64,000 bases of DNA from JACVRN01 sp963715565 (GCA_963715565.1 OY970256.1:4898001-4962000), one strand, 5' to 3'. Counted from the first letter of the stretch, positions 51,976 through 60,719 are shown. Notes: generated by a model not told the origin, from the sequence alone. Program-made: numbers and translations.

Positions 51976-54900
51976 ATGTTAAACCTCTCTCGTCGGCGCG
52001 TTGCCCGCGTCGCCGCTTACCCCTTTCGTCTAGCCCTGCTCGCGCTGGCCCTCATGTGGCTCGCGTCACCGGCATACGCACAGTCGAACCCGATTCAAAC
52101 CGAGAACGCCAAGGCGGGAACGACCGCATGGCAGTTGACGAACCCTGCGGGCAATCGTGAGATAGAGGGCTACGCCAGCCTCACGAGCGTCAATCGCGGC
52201 GGGCAGATTAGCTTTTACGTCAACACGGCGGAATCAAGCTACACGATGAATATTTACCGCCTGGGTTGGTACGGCGGCGCAGGCGCGCGACAGGTCTTAG
52301 GCTCTATCTCTCGCACGGGCGTCAAGCAAACCACGCCGGCTCCCAATCCGAACACTGGACTCATCGAATGCAACTGGACGAGCCCCTACGTCCTGACCGT
52401 CCCGAACACAGCGGACCCTACGGATTGGGCAAGCGGCGTCTATCTTGTGAAGCTCACCACCGGGACGAGCCAAAAGCAGAGCTACATCATCTTCATCGTG
52501 CGCGATGACGCGCGCTTTAGCCATCTTCTTTTTCAATCGAGCGTCACGACCTTTCAGGCTTACAACAACTGGGGCGGCAAGTCTCTCTATAGCTGGAACT
52601 CCACGGGCGGCGCGGCGAGCAAAGTCTCCTTCAATCGTCCCTACGCCAAGGGCGCGAACCCTGCCGCGCTCAAGTACGTAGGCTCCGGCGAATTCATAGC
52701 AAACTTACAGCAGGCGAGCGAGACTTATCCTGCGGCGTGGGAATACAACATGCTGCGCTGGTTGGAGCGCGAAGGCTACGACGTCACCTACGCGACCAAC
52801 GTGGACACGCACGCCAACCCAAACCTCTTGCTTTCGCACAGGGGCTTTCTCTCCGTAGGCCACGACGAATACTGGTCCTACCAGATGCGCGCGAATGTAG
52901 AGGCGGCGCGCAACGCCGGAGTCGGCCTGGCATTCTTTTCATCCAACACCTGCTACTGGCAGATACGCATTGAACCGAGCACGACGGGTGCACAGAATCG
53001 CACCATCGTCGGCTACAAAGACGCAGCCTCTTACGAAGACCCGTACGCCACTGACACCGACACGTCGAACGACAAATTCATCACGACGAAATGGCGGCTC
53101 GCTCCCATCAATCGCCCGGAGGATGCTTTGCTCGGCGTGATGTTTGAAACCAACCCCGTGGATGTGGACCTTGTGATTTCGGATGCTTCGAGCTGGGTCT
53201 GCGCGGGCACTGGACTGAAGAACGGTGACCATCTGCCGGGGCTCGTCGGTTACGAAGTTGATCGCATGTACGGCAACGCTCCTGCCGGAACAGTACGCAT
53301 CGCACACTCGCCTTATGATGTCGGCGGCCCGAAATTTTCGGACATGACCGTCTACACGGCTGCGAGCGGCGCAACCGTTTTCGCCACGGGCTCTATGCAA
53401 TGGAGCTGGGGGCTGGATGATTTCAACGCGCCTTCATTGCGTCCCGCGCGCCTTAATCTGGACGCGCAACAGATGACGCGCAACGTCCTCGCGCGCTTTA
53501 TAGGCGGCGGCAATCCCTTGCCGACTCCTACGCCCACGCCCACACCGACGCCTACGCCGCCGCCCTCCGGCGCAGTCTTCGCAGACGATTTCAACGACAA
53601 CTCGCGAAACACTACGAAATGGACGCTCTCAACGCTCAACGAAGATGCATCCTCGTGGGACACGCAAGTTTCTGTGTTAGAGCAGAACCAGCGTTTGGAG
53701 ATTAGCCCGCGCGCGGGCGTCGCTGGGCTTCACTACAACGGCTACGTGTCGGTCGCGACGTGGAACATGACGAACGCGCAAGCCTCCGTGGAAGTTGTGC
53801 AAGCGGTCGTCGGCGGCGCGAACACAGTCTTCGCCATCGGCATCGACAGCGACAACTGGTATCGCTTCGTAGTCGAAGACGGGCAGCTCTATTTTCAAGA
53901 TGAAGCTTCGGGAGCAAATTCGTTTACCAACATCGCTTACGATCCCGCGCAGCACCGCTTCTGGCGTTTCCGTCACAACACGGCCAACGATTCAATCATG
54001 TTCGAGACCAGCGCCAACGGAACAACGTGGACCGCGCGCCGCACTATCACGCGCCGCATCCAAATCACGGCGCTGCGCATAGAGCTGAGCGCAGGAACCT
54101 TCAGCGGCGTCAGCGCGCCGGGCAAAGCCATCTTCGACAACTTCAAACTCGAATCCAATAATCCGACGCCTACTCCGACGCCCACACCAACGCCGTCTCC
54201 GTCTCCGACACCGACACCAAATCCAACGCCGACACCAACACCGACGCCAACTCCAACGCCGACTCCTACGCCCACGCCCACAAGCGGCGCGACCTTCGCA
54301 GACGATTTCAACGACAACACTCGCGACACTACGAAGTGGACGCTGGCGGCTTTGAACGAAGGCGCGTCCGCATGGGACACGCAGGTCAGCGTGCTTGAAC
54401 AGAACCAGCGTTTGGAGATTAGCCCGCGCGCAGGCGTCGCTGGGCTTCACTACAACAGCTACGTCTCCGTTAACAGCTACGACATGACGAACGCCACGGC
54501 CTCCGTAGAAGTTGTGCAGGCAGTTGTCGGCGGCGCGAACACAGTCTTCGCCATCGGCATAGACAGCGACAGTTACTACCGTTTCATCGTCGAAGACGGG
54601 CAGCTCTATTTTCAGGAGGAATCAGGCGGGCTAAAATCGTCAACCGGGCTCGCTTACAATCCTACGCAACATCGGTTCTGGAGATTCCGGCACAACACTG
54701 TCGGAGATCAGATGGTGTTTGAAACGAGCGGTGACGGCGTGAGCTGGACCGTGCAACGCACCCTCGCGCGACAAATCAACATTCAGGCTCTCAAGGTAGA
54801 GCTTGATGCGGGTACTTTTAGCGGCGTCAGCGCGCCGGGCAAGGCCATCTTCGACAACTTCAAACTCGAATCCAATAATCCGACGCCTAATCCGACTCCG

Positions 54901-55461
54901 ACGCCCACGCCGACCAACCAGCCGCCCGTCGCCAGACCCGGCGGTCCTTACACTGGACAGACCGGGCAGGCTATACAATTTAACGGGAGCACCTCCTCCG
55001 ACCCGGATGGCACAATCACAGGCTATCAATGGAGCTTCGGCGACGGCACGACCGCTACGGGCGCAACCCCTGCGCACGCTTACGCTACTGCGGGAACCTT
55101 TACCATCACGCTCACCGTCACGGACTCCGGCGGCGCAACCAACAGCGCCACGACGACCGCCACCGTGACAGCGACCGCCACAGCGCCCGCAGCACCTTCG
55201 AACCTTGTGGCGACAAGCCCGCGACGAGGGGAAGTGACCCTCACATGGAAGGACAATTCCAGCAACGAGCAGAGCTTTCGCATAGAGCGCTCGACCTCGC
55301 CCACGAGCGGGTGGTCGCAAATCACAACCGTCGGGGCCAACGTCAAGACCTACACGAACAAGAATCTGACGAGCGGTAGAACCTATTACTATCGCGTGCG
55401 TGCCAGCAACACGACGGGGAATTCCGCCTACTCGAACACGGCCAGCGTGGTCGCCAGGTAA
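51976..55461 (+). CDS. Large secreted dimethylformamidase-like multidomain protein
   Basis: 1161 residues with signal peptide (LALLALALMWLASPAYA). Residues ~40-515 resemble the N,N-dimethylformamidase large-subunit C-terminal domain (EGYASLTSVNRGGQISFYVN, YRLGWYGGAGARQVL, YNMLRWLEREGYDVTYATNVD, FLSVGHDEYWS, DHLPGLVGYEVD). Then come a Thr-Pro linker, a LamG/DUF1349-like beta-sandwich, a second Thr-Pro linker, a second copy of the sandwich, a third short linker, a PKD domain (PVARPGGPYTGQTGQAIQF) and a fibronectin type III domain. GGAG (51963-51966) precedes ATG 51976. Its function is unknown: the amidase fold may act on a polymer, with the sandwiches binding sugar. There is no sorting motif. 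Confidence 0.75.
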   Translation: MLNLSRRRVARVAAYPFRLALLALALMWLASPAYAQSNPIQTENAKAGTTAWQLTNPAGNREIEGYASLTSVNRGGQISFYVNTAESSYTMNIYRLGWYGGAGARQVLGSISRTGVKQTTPAPNPNTGLIECNWTSPYVLTVPNTADPTDWASGVYLVKLTTGTSQKQSYIIFIVRDDARFSHLLFQSSVTTFQAYNNWGGKSLYSWNSTGGAASKVSFNRPYAKGANPAALKYVGSGEFIANLQQASETYPAAWEYNMLRWLEREGYDVTYATNVDTHANPNLLLSHRGFLSVGHDEYWSYQMRANVEAARNAGVGLAFFSSNTCYWQIRIEPSTTGAQNRTIVGYKDAASYEDPYATDTDTSNDKFITTKWRLAPINRPEDALLGVMFETNPVDVDLVISDASSWVCAGTGLKNGDHLPGLVGYEVDRMYGNAPAGTVRIAHSPYDVGGPKFSDMTVYTAASGATVFATGSMQWSWGLDDFNAPSLRPARLNLDAQQMTRNVLARFIGGGNPLPTPTPTPTPTPTPPPSGAVFADDFNDNSRNTTKWTLSTLNEDASSWDTQVSVLEQNQRLEISPRAGVAGLHYNGYVSVATWNMTNAQASVEVVQAVVGGANTVFAIGIDSDNWYRFVVEDGQLYFQDEASGANSFTNIAYDPAQHRFWRFRHNTANDSIMFETSANGTTWTARRTITRRIQITALRIELSAGTFSGVSAPGKAIFDNFKLESNNPTPTPTPTPTPSPSPTPTPNPTPTPTPTPTPTPTPTPTPTSGATFADDFNDNTRDTTKWTLAALNEGASAWDTQVSVLEQNQRLEISPRAGVAGLHYNSYVSVNSYDMTNATASVEVVQAVVGGANTVFAIGIDSDSYYRFIVEDGQLYFQEESGGLKSSTGLAYNPTQHRFWRFRHNTVGDQMVFETSGDGVSWTVQRTLARQINIQALKVELDAGTFSGVSAPGKAIFDNFKLESNNPTPNPTPTPTPTNQPPVARPGGPYTGQTGQAIQFNGSTSSDPDGTITGYQWSFGDGTTATGATPAHAYATAGTFTITLTVTDSGGATNSATTTATVTATATAPAAPSNLVATSPRRGEVTLTWKDNSSNEQSFRIERSTSPTSGWSQITTVGANVKTYTNKNLTSGRTYYYRVRASNTTGNSAYSNTASVVAR
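53521..54918. repeat. Thr-Pro linker repeats flanking duplicated sandwich modules
   Basis: Pro-Thr-coding tandem repeats occur at 53521-53568, about 54164-54283 and 54884-54918 (units of about 6 nt, CCGACGCCNACN style). Between them the two sandwich modules are duplicated: 54103-54171 and 54820-54888 match at 68 of 69 bases. Confidence 0.8.
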
Positions 55462-55483
55462 AACGCTTAAATCTATCTCATAC

Positions 55484-55523
55484 AAAAGCTTAACCGGCTG
55501 CGAAGGCTTCCGGTTAAGCTTTT
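55484..55523 (+). terminator. Hairpin terminator after the large secreted protein
   Basis: AAAAGCTTAACCGG (55484-55497) and CCGGTTAAGCTTTT (55510-55523) form a 14-bp perfect stem with a 12-nt loop. The 3' arm ends in TTTT, 23 nt after the stop codon, consistent with a rho-independent terminator. Confidence 0.75.
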
Positions 55524-55579
55524 CTGTGAGTCAGTCCGTCCGGCTCCCGGTTTATAACAGGAATGCAATAAAGGGGGCA

Positions 55580-55608
55580 TTGACAAACCATGGTAAATAT
55601 CGTTTAAT
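55580..55608 (+). promoter_or_regulatory. Sigma-70 promoter for the riboswitch leader
   Basis: TTGACA (55580-55585) and TTTAAT (55603-55608) are spaced 17 nt, an excellent sigma-70 match. Transcription would start near 55615, about 55 nt before the first c-di-GMP riboswitch. Confidence 0.75.
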
Positions 55609-55670
55609 CAAACGGTCGGCTGCTTGCCATAAAAGCATGCGTGACGTTGATCTTTTGAACGACGATTGCA

Positions 55671-55801
55671 CCGATAAGGGCTAACCTGTCGCGAGGCAGG
55701 GGCGCAAAGCCGTGAGTCTCCAAAGGGCCGTTTGCCGGGACATATTTCTCAACCAGCAAGCGCGTCTCTTAGGAGATTGTCTGGTTGCCGAAGGCGATCG
55801 G
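55671..55801 (+). promoter_or_regulatory. c-di-GMP-I (GEMM) riboswitch 1
   Basis: The core GGGCTAACC, a CCTGTC/GGCAGG stem with GNRA loop GCGA (55691-55694), GGGGCGCAAAGCC and the 3' GGTTGCCGAAG match the c-di-GMP-I aptamer (Rfam RF01051). The outer stem CCGAT (55671-55675)/ATCGG (55797-55801) closes it. A further stem with mismatches (55828-55855) may be part of its expression platform. The next gene downstream is the beta-helix gene, so this is a long leader. Confidence 0.88.
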
Positions 55802-56165
55802 AGAAAAGCCAAAACCAGAAGTCCTGTGGGAAATCTACCTTGCTTTAGAGTTCCCTGTGCGACCTCGATTGCCTCTTTGCTGACTCCCATTGCAAACGCT
55901 AAGGCTCATGGTTTTGGCCGGAACCATCTCTTGCGCATCAAAGCCCTCCTGGTCTTCGACGTCTGGTTCCATCTTCCGGCTCTCCTTATTCCTTTCGCTT
56001 TCCAGATAATAGGCTCTTAAACTTTATCCGTTCCCAATCGCATTCATGAATGCGCTCGGGGCCGCGCCACGTTCTTCAACTGCGGCACGGCTTCAAGCGA
56101 TTCATACAATCAAATCTCTTCTGCGCTCTGTAACTCACTCTCAACAGCGAAGCGCAGCAGGGCCA

Positions 56166-56257
56166 TCACCGATTAAAGGCACACCCCGTGTGAGCGGGGG
56201 TCGCAAAGCCAGGAGTCTCTTCCTCCATGAAGAGATCGTCCGGTTACCGAAGTGAGG
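56166..56257 (+). promoter_or_regulatory. c-di-GMP-I (GEMM) riboswitch 2, overlapping the ribosome binding site
   Basis: AAAGGCACACC, a CCCCGT/GCGGGG stem with GNRA loop GTGA (56190-56193), GGGTCGCAAAGCC, the P3 stem TCTCTTC/GAAGAGA and GGTTACCGAAG match the c-di-GMP-I aptamer. The closing stem TCAC (56166-56169)/GTGA (56252-56255) overlaps the GAGG Shine-Dalgarno (56254-56257), 8 nt before ATG 56266. Ligand binding would be expected to hide the ribosome binding site, an inferred OFF switch. Confidence 0.88.
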
Positions 56258-56265
56258 TTCGATTA

Positions 56266-59200
56266 ATGTTCATCTCTCGCGCTGCCGCATGCAGGCGGCA
56301 CTCCCTCTTAAGCTTCCGCACAAGCTTTCGCTTCCTCCTTCTCTTCGTGTTGCTCGTTGGCGCGCACGCGGCGACGCAGGCCGCGACCATCAACGTGCCT
56401 GCGGGTGGGAATCTACAAGCGGCGATTAACAACGCGCAGCCGGGCGACGAGATTGTACTTGAAGCTGGCGCGACCTATGCGGGGCCGATTACGCTGCCCG
56501 TCAAATCGGGTGCGAGCTATATCACCATCCGGTCTTCGGCGATTGCGAACCTCCCGCCCGAAGGCACGCGCGTCACGCCCGCTTACGCTTCGGCGATGCC
56601 CAAGATTGTTTCGATGGGCGCTGGCGACCCCGCGCTTCAGACCTCTCCGGGCGCGCATCACTTCCGCTTCATAGGCATCGAATTCAAACCCGCCAACAGC
56701 TCGGCTGTGGTGTTCGATCTTATTCGCCTCGGCAACACAGGCACGCAGCAGAACACGCTCAGTCAAGTCCCGCATCACCTCACGCTCGATCGTTGCTACA
56801 TACACGGCGACCCTGTAAGCGGACTCAAGCGCGGCGTGGCTCTCAACAGCGCTTCGACTGAAATCATCAACTGCTACATCTCGGACGCGAAAGGCAAGGG
56901 TCAGGACACACAGGCCATCTGCGGTTGGAACGGCCCCGGACCTTTCACCATCGTCAACAACTACCTTGAAGGCTCCGGCGAAAATCTGATGTTCGGCGGC
57001 GCTGACCCGAGCATCCCGAACCTTGTGCCTTCGGACATAGAGATTCGACGCAACAATTTTTATAAGCCTCTCTCGTGGCGCGGCGTGTGGATGGTCAAGA
57101 ACCTTCTGGAGCTGAAGAACGCGCAGCGCGTGGTGATTGACGGCAACATTCTTGAGAACAACTGGGGCGACGGCCAGGAAGGCATAGCAGTTCTGTTCAC
57201 CGTCCGTAATCAGGAAGGCACAGCGCCGTGGAGCGTTGTGCAGGACGTGCAGTTTACGAACAACATCGTGCGCCATGCGGGCGGAGCTATGAGCATCTAC
57301 GGCCACGACGATTTGCCTAGCCAGCGCACCAGCCGCATCACCGTTCGTAACAATCTCTTCGAGGACATTAACGGCTCTACGTGGAGCGGGCGCGGCATGT
57401 TCCTGCTCGTCATGGACGTGCTCGACGCAGTCATTGAAAACAACACCATCTTTCACACGGGCCACGTGACGATGGCGTTCGGCCAGCCCTCGACGAACTT
57501 CGTCTTTCGCAACAACATCATGGCCGCCAACGAGTACGGCATCTTCGGTGATGCCATAGGCTCCGGCAACTACTGCATCAACGCATATTTTCCGGGCGGA
57601 ACTTTCCAGAAGAATCTAGTCGCGGGAGCGCCATCTTCCATTTACCCTGCGAACAATTTTTATCCCTCTACGCTGGACGCCGCGCAGTTCGTCAACCGCG
57701 CGGGCGGCGATTATCGTCTAGCACCGTCGAGCCCTTACAACAACGCGGGCACGGACGGCAAGGATTTGGGTTGCGACATTGATGTTTTGAACGCTGCGCT
57801 CAACAACTCGCAGACACCGCCTCAGCCGACGCCGACTCCGACACCTGTCCCGACACCCACGCCGACGCCTGTTGCTACACCGACGCCGACGCCGCCCGTC
57901 GTGCAGCCCACGCCTCAGCCAACGCCCACCCCGGCCCAGGCCAACGGGCTTATGACCGACGACTTCAACGACAACGCGCTCAACGCTTCGATGTGGAACT
58001 GGGGCACGTTGAATGATCCGCTGACTGCGTGGGACGCGCAGGTTCCGGCGCTCGAACAAAACCAGCGGCTGGAAATTTCACCGCTCCCGGCTGCTTCGGG
58101 CCGTCGTTATAACGGCTACGTCTCCGTCAACAGCTACAACATGACGGACGCGCGTGCCGCCGTAGAAGTTGTGCAGACAGCCACCTCCAGCGCAAACACT
58201 GTGTTTGCCGTTGGCATAGACAGCAACAACTGGTATCGCTTCGTGGTCGAAGAAGGGCAGCTCTATTTTCAGGACAAGGTCAACGGGGCGAAGACCTCTA
58301 CAAATCTCACCTACAACTCGGCGCAGCACCGTCACTGGAGATTCCGTCATAACTGGGACAGCGACCAGGTGATTTTTGAGACGAGCAATGACGGCGCGAA
58401 CTGGACGGTGCAGCGCATCGTGCAGCGACAGATTAATATTCAATCCATCAGGCTGGAGCTTGATGCGGGCACGTTCTCGTCCGTCAGCACTCCGGGCAAA
58501 GCAGTCTTCGACAATTTTTCGATGGCGTCCAACAGCGCCGCGCCGCAACCGACACCGACACCGACACCGACGCCGACACCGACGCCCACGCCCACGCCAA
58601 CTCCGACGCCGGTTCCGACTCCTGTACCTACGCCCGTGCCAACACCTGTGCCGACTCCGACACCAACTCCAACTCCGACGCCGACCCCACAGCCGACGCC
58701 TACACCCACGCCCACTCCGACGCCCACGCCTCAACCAACGCCGACGCCTGTGCCAACTCCTACACCGACGCCGACGCCAACACCGTCGCCGACTCCTGCA
58801 CCGAGTCCGACACCAATACCGACGCCAACACCGACGCCGACGCCGACACCGACGCCTGTGCCAACGCCGACGCCTACACCATCGCCCACGCCGACTCCCA
58901 ATCCGGGTAATGGTCTGCCTGTGCCCGCTATCCTGAAATCAAACGGCAAGGGCGTGATACTGAATGCGGCCAACATGAAGACAGGGCCGTTTGCTGTCAC
59001 GACGCAGGAAAATTTCGGCACGGATAAGCGCACGCGCCTGATGCTCTTTGCGAGCAACGTGTCGAGCCTTGTCAACACTTCGCACTCTTCCAACTTTATC
59101 GTTACCACTAGCGGTGCGCTGGCAAACATGGCCGCGTCCGTCATGGTCGAAGCGCGCACGAGCGATGGGCGCACGTTCATGCTGCCCGTCGAATTCGCCG

Positions 59201-59337
59201 GAGCGCAGGGCGCAGTGACGGGTCTTGACCAGATCAACATCGTCCTCATCCCCGAATTGCAGGGCATAGGCGATGTCGAGCTGACGCTCATGGTCACGGG
59301 CCTGCGCAGCAACAGCGTGGCCTTAACTATCCGTTAG
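56266..59337 (+). CDS. Secreted beta-helix adhesin-like protein under c-di-GMP control (paralogue 2)
   Basis: 1023 residues. A signal peptide (FLLLFVLLVGAHAATQA) is followed by beta-helix rungs similar throughout to the protein at 49099 (VPAGGNLQAAINNAQPGDEIVLEAGATYAG; RITVRNNLFEDINGSTW). Next come a Pro-Thr linker, one LamG/DUF1349-like sandwich matching those of the 51976 protein, a ~120-residue Thr-Pro/Val-Pro linker, and a Solibacter-type C-terminal domain (QINIVLIPELQGIGDVELTL...SNSVALTIR, as in TIGR03437). ATG 56266 is chosen because an earlier ATG at 56227 lies in the riboswitch stem loop. Function is inferred as surface protein or polymer-active enzyme. There is no PEP-CTERM. Confidence 0.8.
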   Translation: MFISRAAACRRHSLLSFRTSFRFLLLFVLLVGAHAATQAATINVPAGGNLQAAINNAQPGDEIVLEAGATYAGPITLPVKSGASYITIRSSAIANLPPEGTRVTPAYASAMPKIVSMGAGDPALQTSPGAHHFRFIGIEFKPANSSAVVFDLIRLGNTGTQQNTLSQVPHHLTLDRCYIHGDPVSGLKRGVALNSASTEIINCYISDAKGKGQDTQAICGWNGPGPFTIVNNYLEGSGENLMFGGADPSIPNLVPSDIEIRRNNFYKPLSWRGVWMVKNLLELKNAQRVVIDGNILENNWGDGQEGIAVLFTVRNQEGTAPWSVVQDVQFTNNIVRHAGGAMSIYGHDDLPSQRTSRITVRNNLFEDINGSTWSGRGMFLLVMDVLDAVIENNTIFHTGHVTMAFGQPSTNFVFRNNIMAANEYGIFGDAIGSGNYCINAYFPGGTFQKNLVAGAPSSIYPANNFYPSTLDAAQFVNRAGGDYRLAPSSPYNNAGTDGKDLGCDIDVLNAALNNSQTPPQPTPTPTPVPTPTPTPVATPTPTPPVVQPTPQPTPTPAQANGLMTDDFNDNALNASMWNWGTLNDPLTAWDAQVPALEQNQRLEISPLPAASGRRYNGYVSVNSYNMTDARAAVEVVQTATSSANTVFAVGIDSNNWYRFVVEEGQLYFQDKVNGAKTSTNLTYNSAQHRHWRFRHNWDSDQVIFETSNDGANWTVQRIVQRQINIQSIRLELDAGTFSSVSTPGKAVFDNFSMASNSAAPQPTPTPTPTPTPTPTPTPTPTPVPTPVPTPVPTPVPTPTPTPTPTPTPQPTPTPTPTPTPTPQPTPTPVPTPTPTPTPTPSPTPAPSPTPIPTPTPTPTPTPTPVPTPTPTPSPTPTPNPGNGLPVPAILKSNGKGVILNAANMKTGPFAVTTQENFGTDKRTRLMLFASNVSSLVNTSHSSNFIVTTSGALANMAASVMVEARTSDGRTFMLPVEFAGAQGAVTGLDQINIVLIPELQGIGDVELTLMVTGLRSNSVALTIR
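58549..58908 (+). repeat. Long Thr-Pro/Val-Pro tandem repeat
   Basis: About 360 nt of near-regular CCNACNCC-type repeats encoding a Thr-Pro/Val-Pro linker between the sandwich and the C-terminal domain. A shorter run is at 57817-57945. Slippage could change linker length. Confidence 0.85.
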
Positions 59338-59358
59338 CACAACCTTAAACGGTTGAAA

Positions 59359-59408
59359 AGAAAAGCGTTCGGCGGCAGATACTGGCATCTGCCGCCGAAC
59401 GCTTTTCT
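59359..59408 (+). terminator. Strong 22-bp hairpin terminator
   Basis: Arms 59359-59380 and 59387-59408 are perfect reverse complements over 22 nt, with loop ACTGGC. They are followed by a T-rich stretch (TTTTCTCTTTTC). The structure is 22 nt after the beta-helix stop and ends the riboswitch-controlled unit. Confidence 0.88.
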
Positions 59409-59602
59409 CTTTTCAGGAGACTCGGAGCGTCTCGTCCGGGAAAAATAGCTCGATTAGGCGTTTAGAGAAAATTGTGCCGGGGCGCGCTAATTTTCATTGT
59501 TCCAAGAGCGCAGTTTGAGATAAGCTAACAATAGTCACGCGCGCGCGTCGTGTGCCCCGGCCAATGAAACAGTCGCGTGCGCGCTGCTCGCCTTCGACCG
59601 AA

Positions 59603-59641
59603 GCTTTCGCGTGAAAAGATTGCCCCTTGTCACGCGAAAGC
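59603..59641 (+). promoter_or_regulatory. Leader hairpin before the exosortase gene
   Basis: GCTTTCGCGTG (59603-59613) and CACGCGAAAGC (59631-59641) form an 11-bp stem, followed by GTTTTCTTCTCTTT. It lies 22 nt upstream of the exosortase ATG and looks like an attenuator-type terminator. A weak promoter pair (TTGTTC 59498, ATAAGC ~59521) is possible upstream. Confidence 0.45.
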
Positions 59642-59663
59642 GTTTTCTTCTCTTTGTGACCCG

Positions 59664-60719
59664 ATGAGTGTCCCTTCCATCCGTACCCTGTGGAAACCTG
59701 CGGCTATTGCTGCCGCCGTCTCTTTTCTATATCTGCCTGTGCTCGTCAAACTCGGGCGCGATTGGTGGGTAGATGAAAACTACTCTCACGGGCTGCTCGT
59801 TCCTTTCATCATCGGCTTCATGCTCTGGACAGAACGCGATGCGTTGTCGCGCGCCGCGCGCGGGCATCGTGGGTCTACTCTCTGGGGCGGCGTCGCCATA
59901 GTCTTAGGCGTCATGGCCCTGTGGGCCGGGACCGCAGGCGCAGAGCTTTACGTGCAACGCATGTCGCTCGTCCTACTGATGGCGGGCATCACGCTTTACT
60001 TCTGGGGCGCACGGGTCTTGCGTCTACTGATTGTTCCCTTCGTGCTGCTCGTCTTAACAATTCCCATCCCGGCCATCATCTTTAACCAGATAGCTTTTCC
60101 ACTACAGCTTTTCGCTTCGCGCTGCGCGGTCTGGACCATGCGGCTCTTTGACATCCCGGTCCTGCGCGAAGGCAATATCATAGAGCTACTGCCTTTGGGC
60201 GCGCGTGAGACGAAAAAGCTGGAGGTCGTCGAAGCCTGTAGCGGCATACGCTCGTTGATGACGCTGGTGACGCTGGCCGTGGTCTTTGCTTATTTCACCG
60301 GCCCGAAGGATAAGGACACGGGAAGTAGTGGCGGCGGCTTGAGCTTTCTCAAGCGGTTCAGCTTCTGGCGCACCGTGCTGATAATTCTTTCGGCTGTTCC
60401 GATAGCCATTTTGACAAACGCCGCGCGCGTCGGCGGCACAGGCGTACTGGCCCACTACTACGGGACGGAAGTGGCCGACGGCTTCTTTCATTCTTTCTCC
60501 GGCTGGGTCGTCTACGTCGTAGCATTCCTGCTGCTCTTTGTTGTCGGCTGGCTTCTTGACCGGATCGGCGGGCAGAGCGGGCCGAAGGGCGGAGGACGCG
60601 CCAAAGCATCGTCCAGTGTCAAAGAAGGGAAGTCTGCGAGCACGGTCGCAACTCAAACAGCGGCGGCGAGCGCCACGGCTGCACCCATCAAAGCGGCTCA
60701 GGTCAAAGGAGCGGATTAA
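59664..60719 (+). CDS. Exosortase (PEP-CTERM transpeptidase)
   Basis: 351 residues with about eight membrane segments. Catalytic residues are recognisable: C192 (VEACSGIRSL), R255 (TNAARVGGTG) and H276 (GFFHSFSGW). Exosortase cleaves PEP-CTERM proteins during export and anchors them; the PEP-CTERM protein at 50909 is the likely local substrate. The Ala/Lys/Ser-rich C-terminal tail (from about 305) is low-complexity. The EpsI domain is not fused but encoded by the next gene. Subtype of exosortase not assigned. ATG 59664 is the first start in the conserved part. Confidence 0.93.
   Translation: MSVPSIRTLWKPAAIAAAVSFLYLPVLVKLGRDWWVDENYSHGLLVPFIIGFMLWTERDALSRAARGHRGSTLWGGVAIVLGVMALWAGTAGAELYVQRMSLVLLMAGITLYFWGARVLRLLIVPFVLLVLTIPIPAIIFNQIAFPLQLFASRCAVWTMRLFDIPVLREGNIIELLPLGARETKKLEVVEACSGIRSLMTLVTLAVVFAYFTGPKDKDTGSSGGGLSFLKRFSFWRTVLIILSAVPIAILTNAARVGGTGVLAHYYGTEVADGFFHSFSGWVVYVVAFLLLFVVGWLLDRIGGQSGPKGGGRAKASSSVKEGKSASTVATQTAAASATAAPIKAAQVKGAD

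Noticed and set aside
54173..54380. Gly-Val repeat frames on the minus strand opposite Thr-Pro linkers
   Set aside because: They are the mirror translation of the Pro-Thr coding repeats, with no independent support.
55712..56020. 102-codon frame between the two riboswitches
   Set aside because: It begins inside the first aptamer and has no recognisable protein features; it is better explained as the leader RNA.
56227..56265. Upstream ATG for the second beta-helix protein
   Set aside because: The ATG lies in the P3 loop of the c-di-GMP aptamer and would put the signal peptide too far in; ATG 56266 has GAGG at the right distance.
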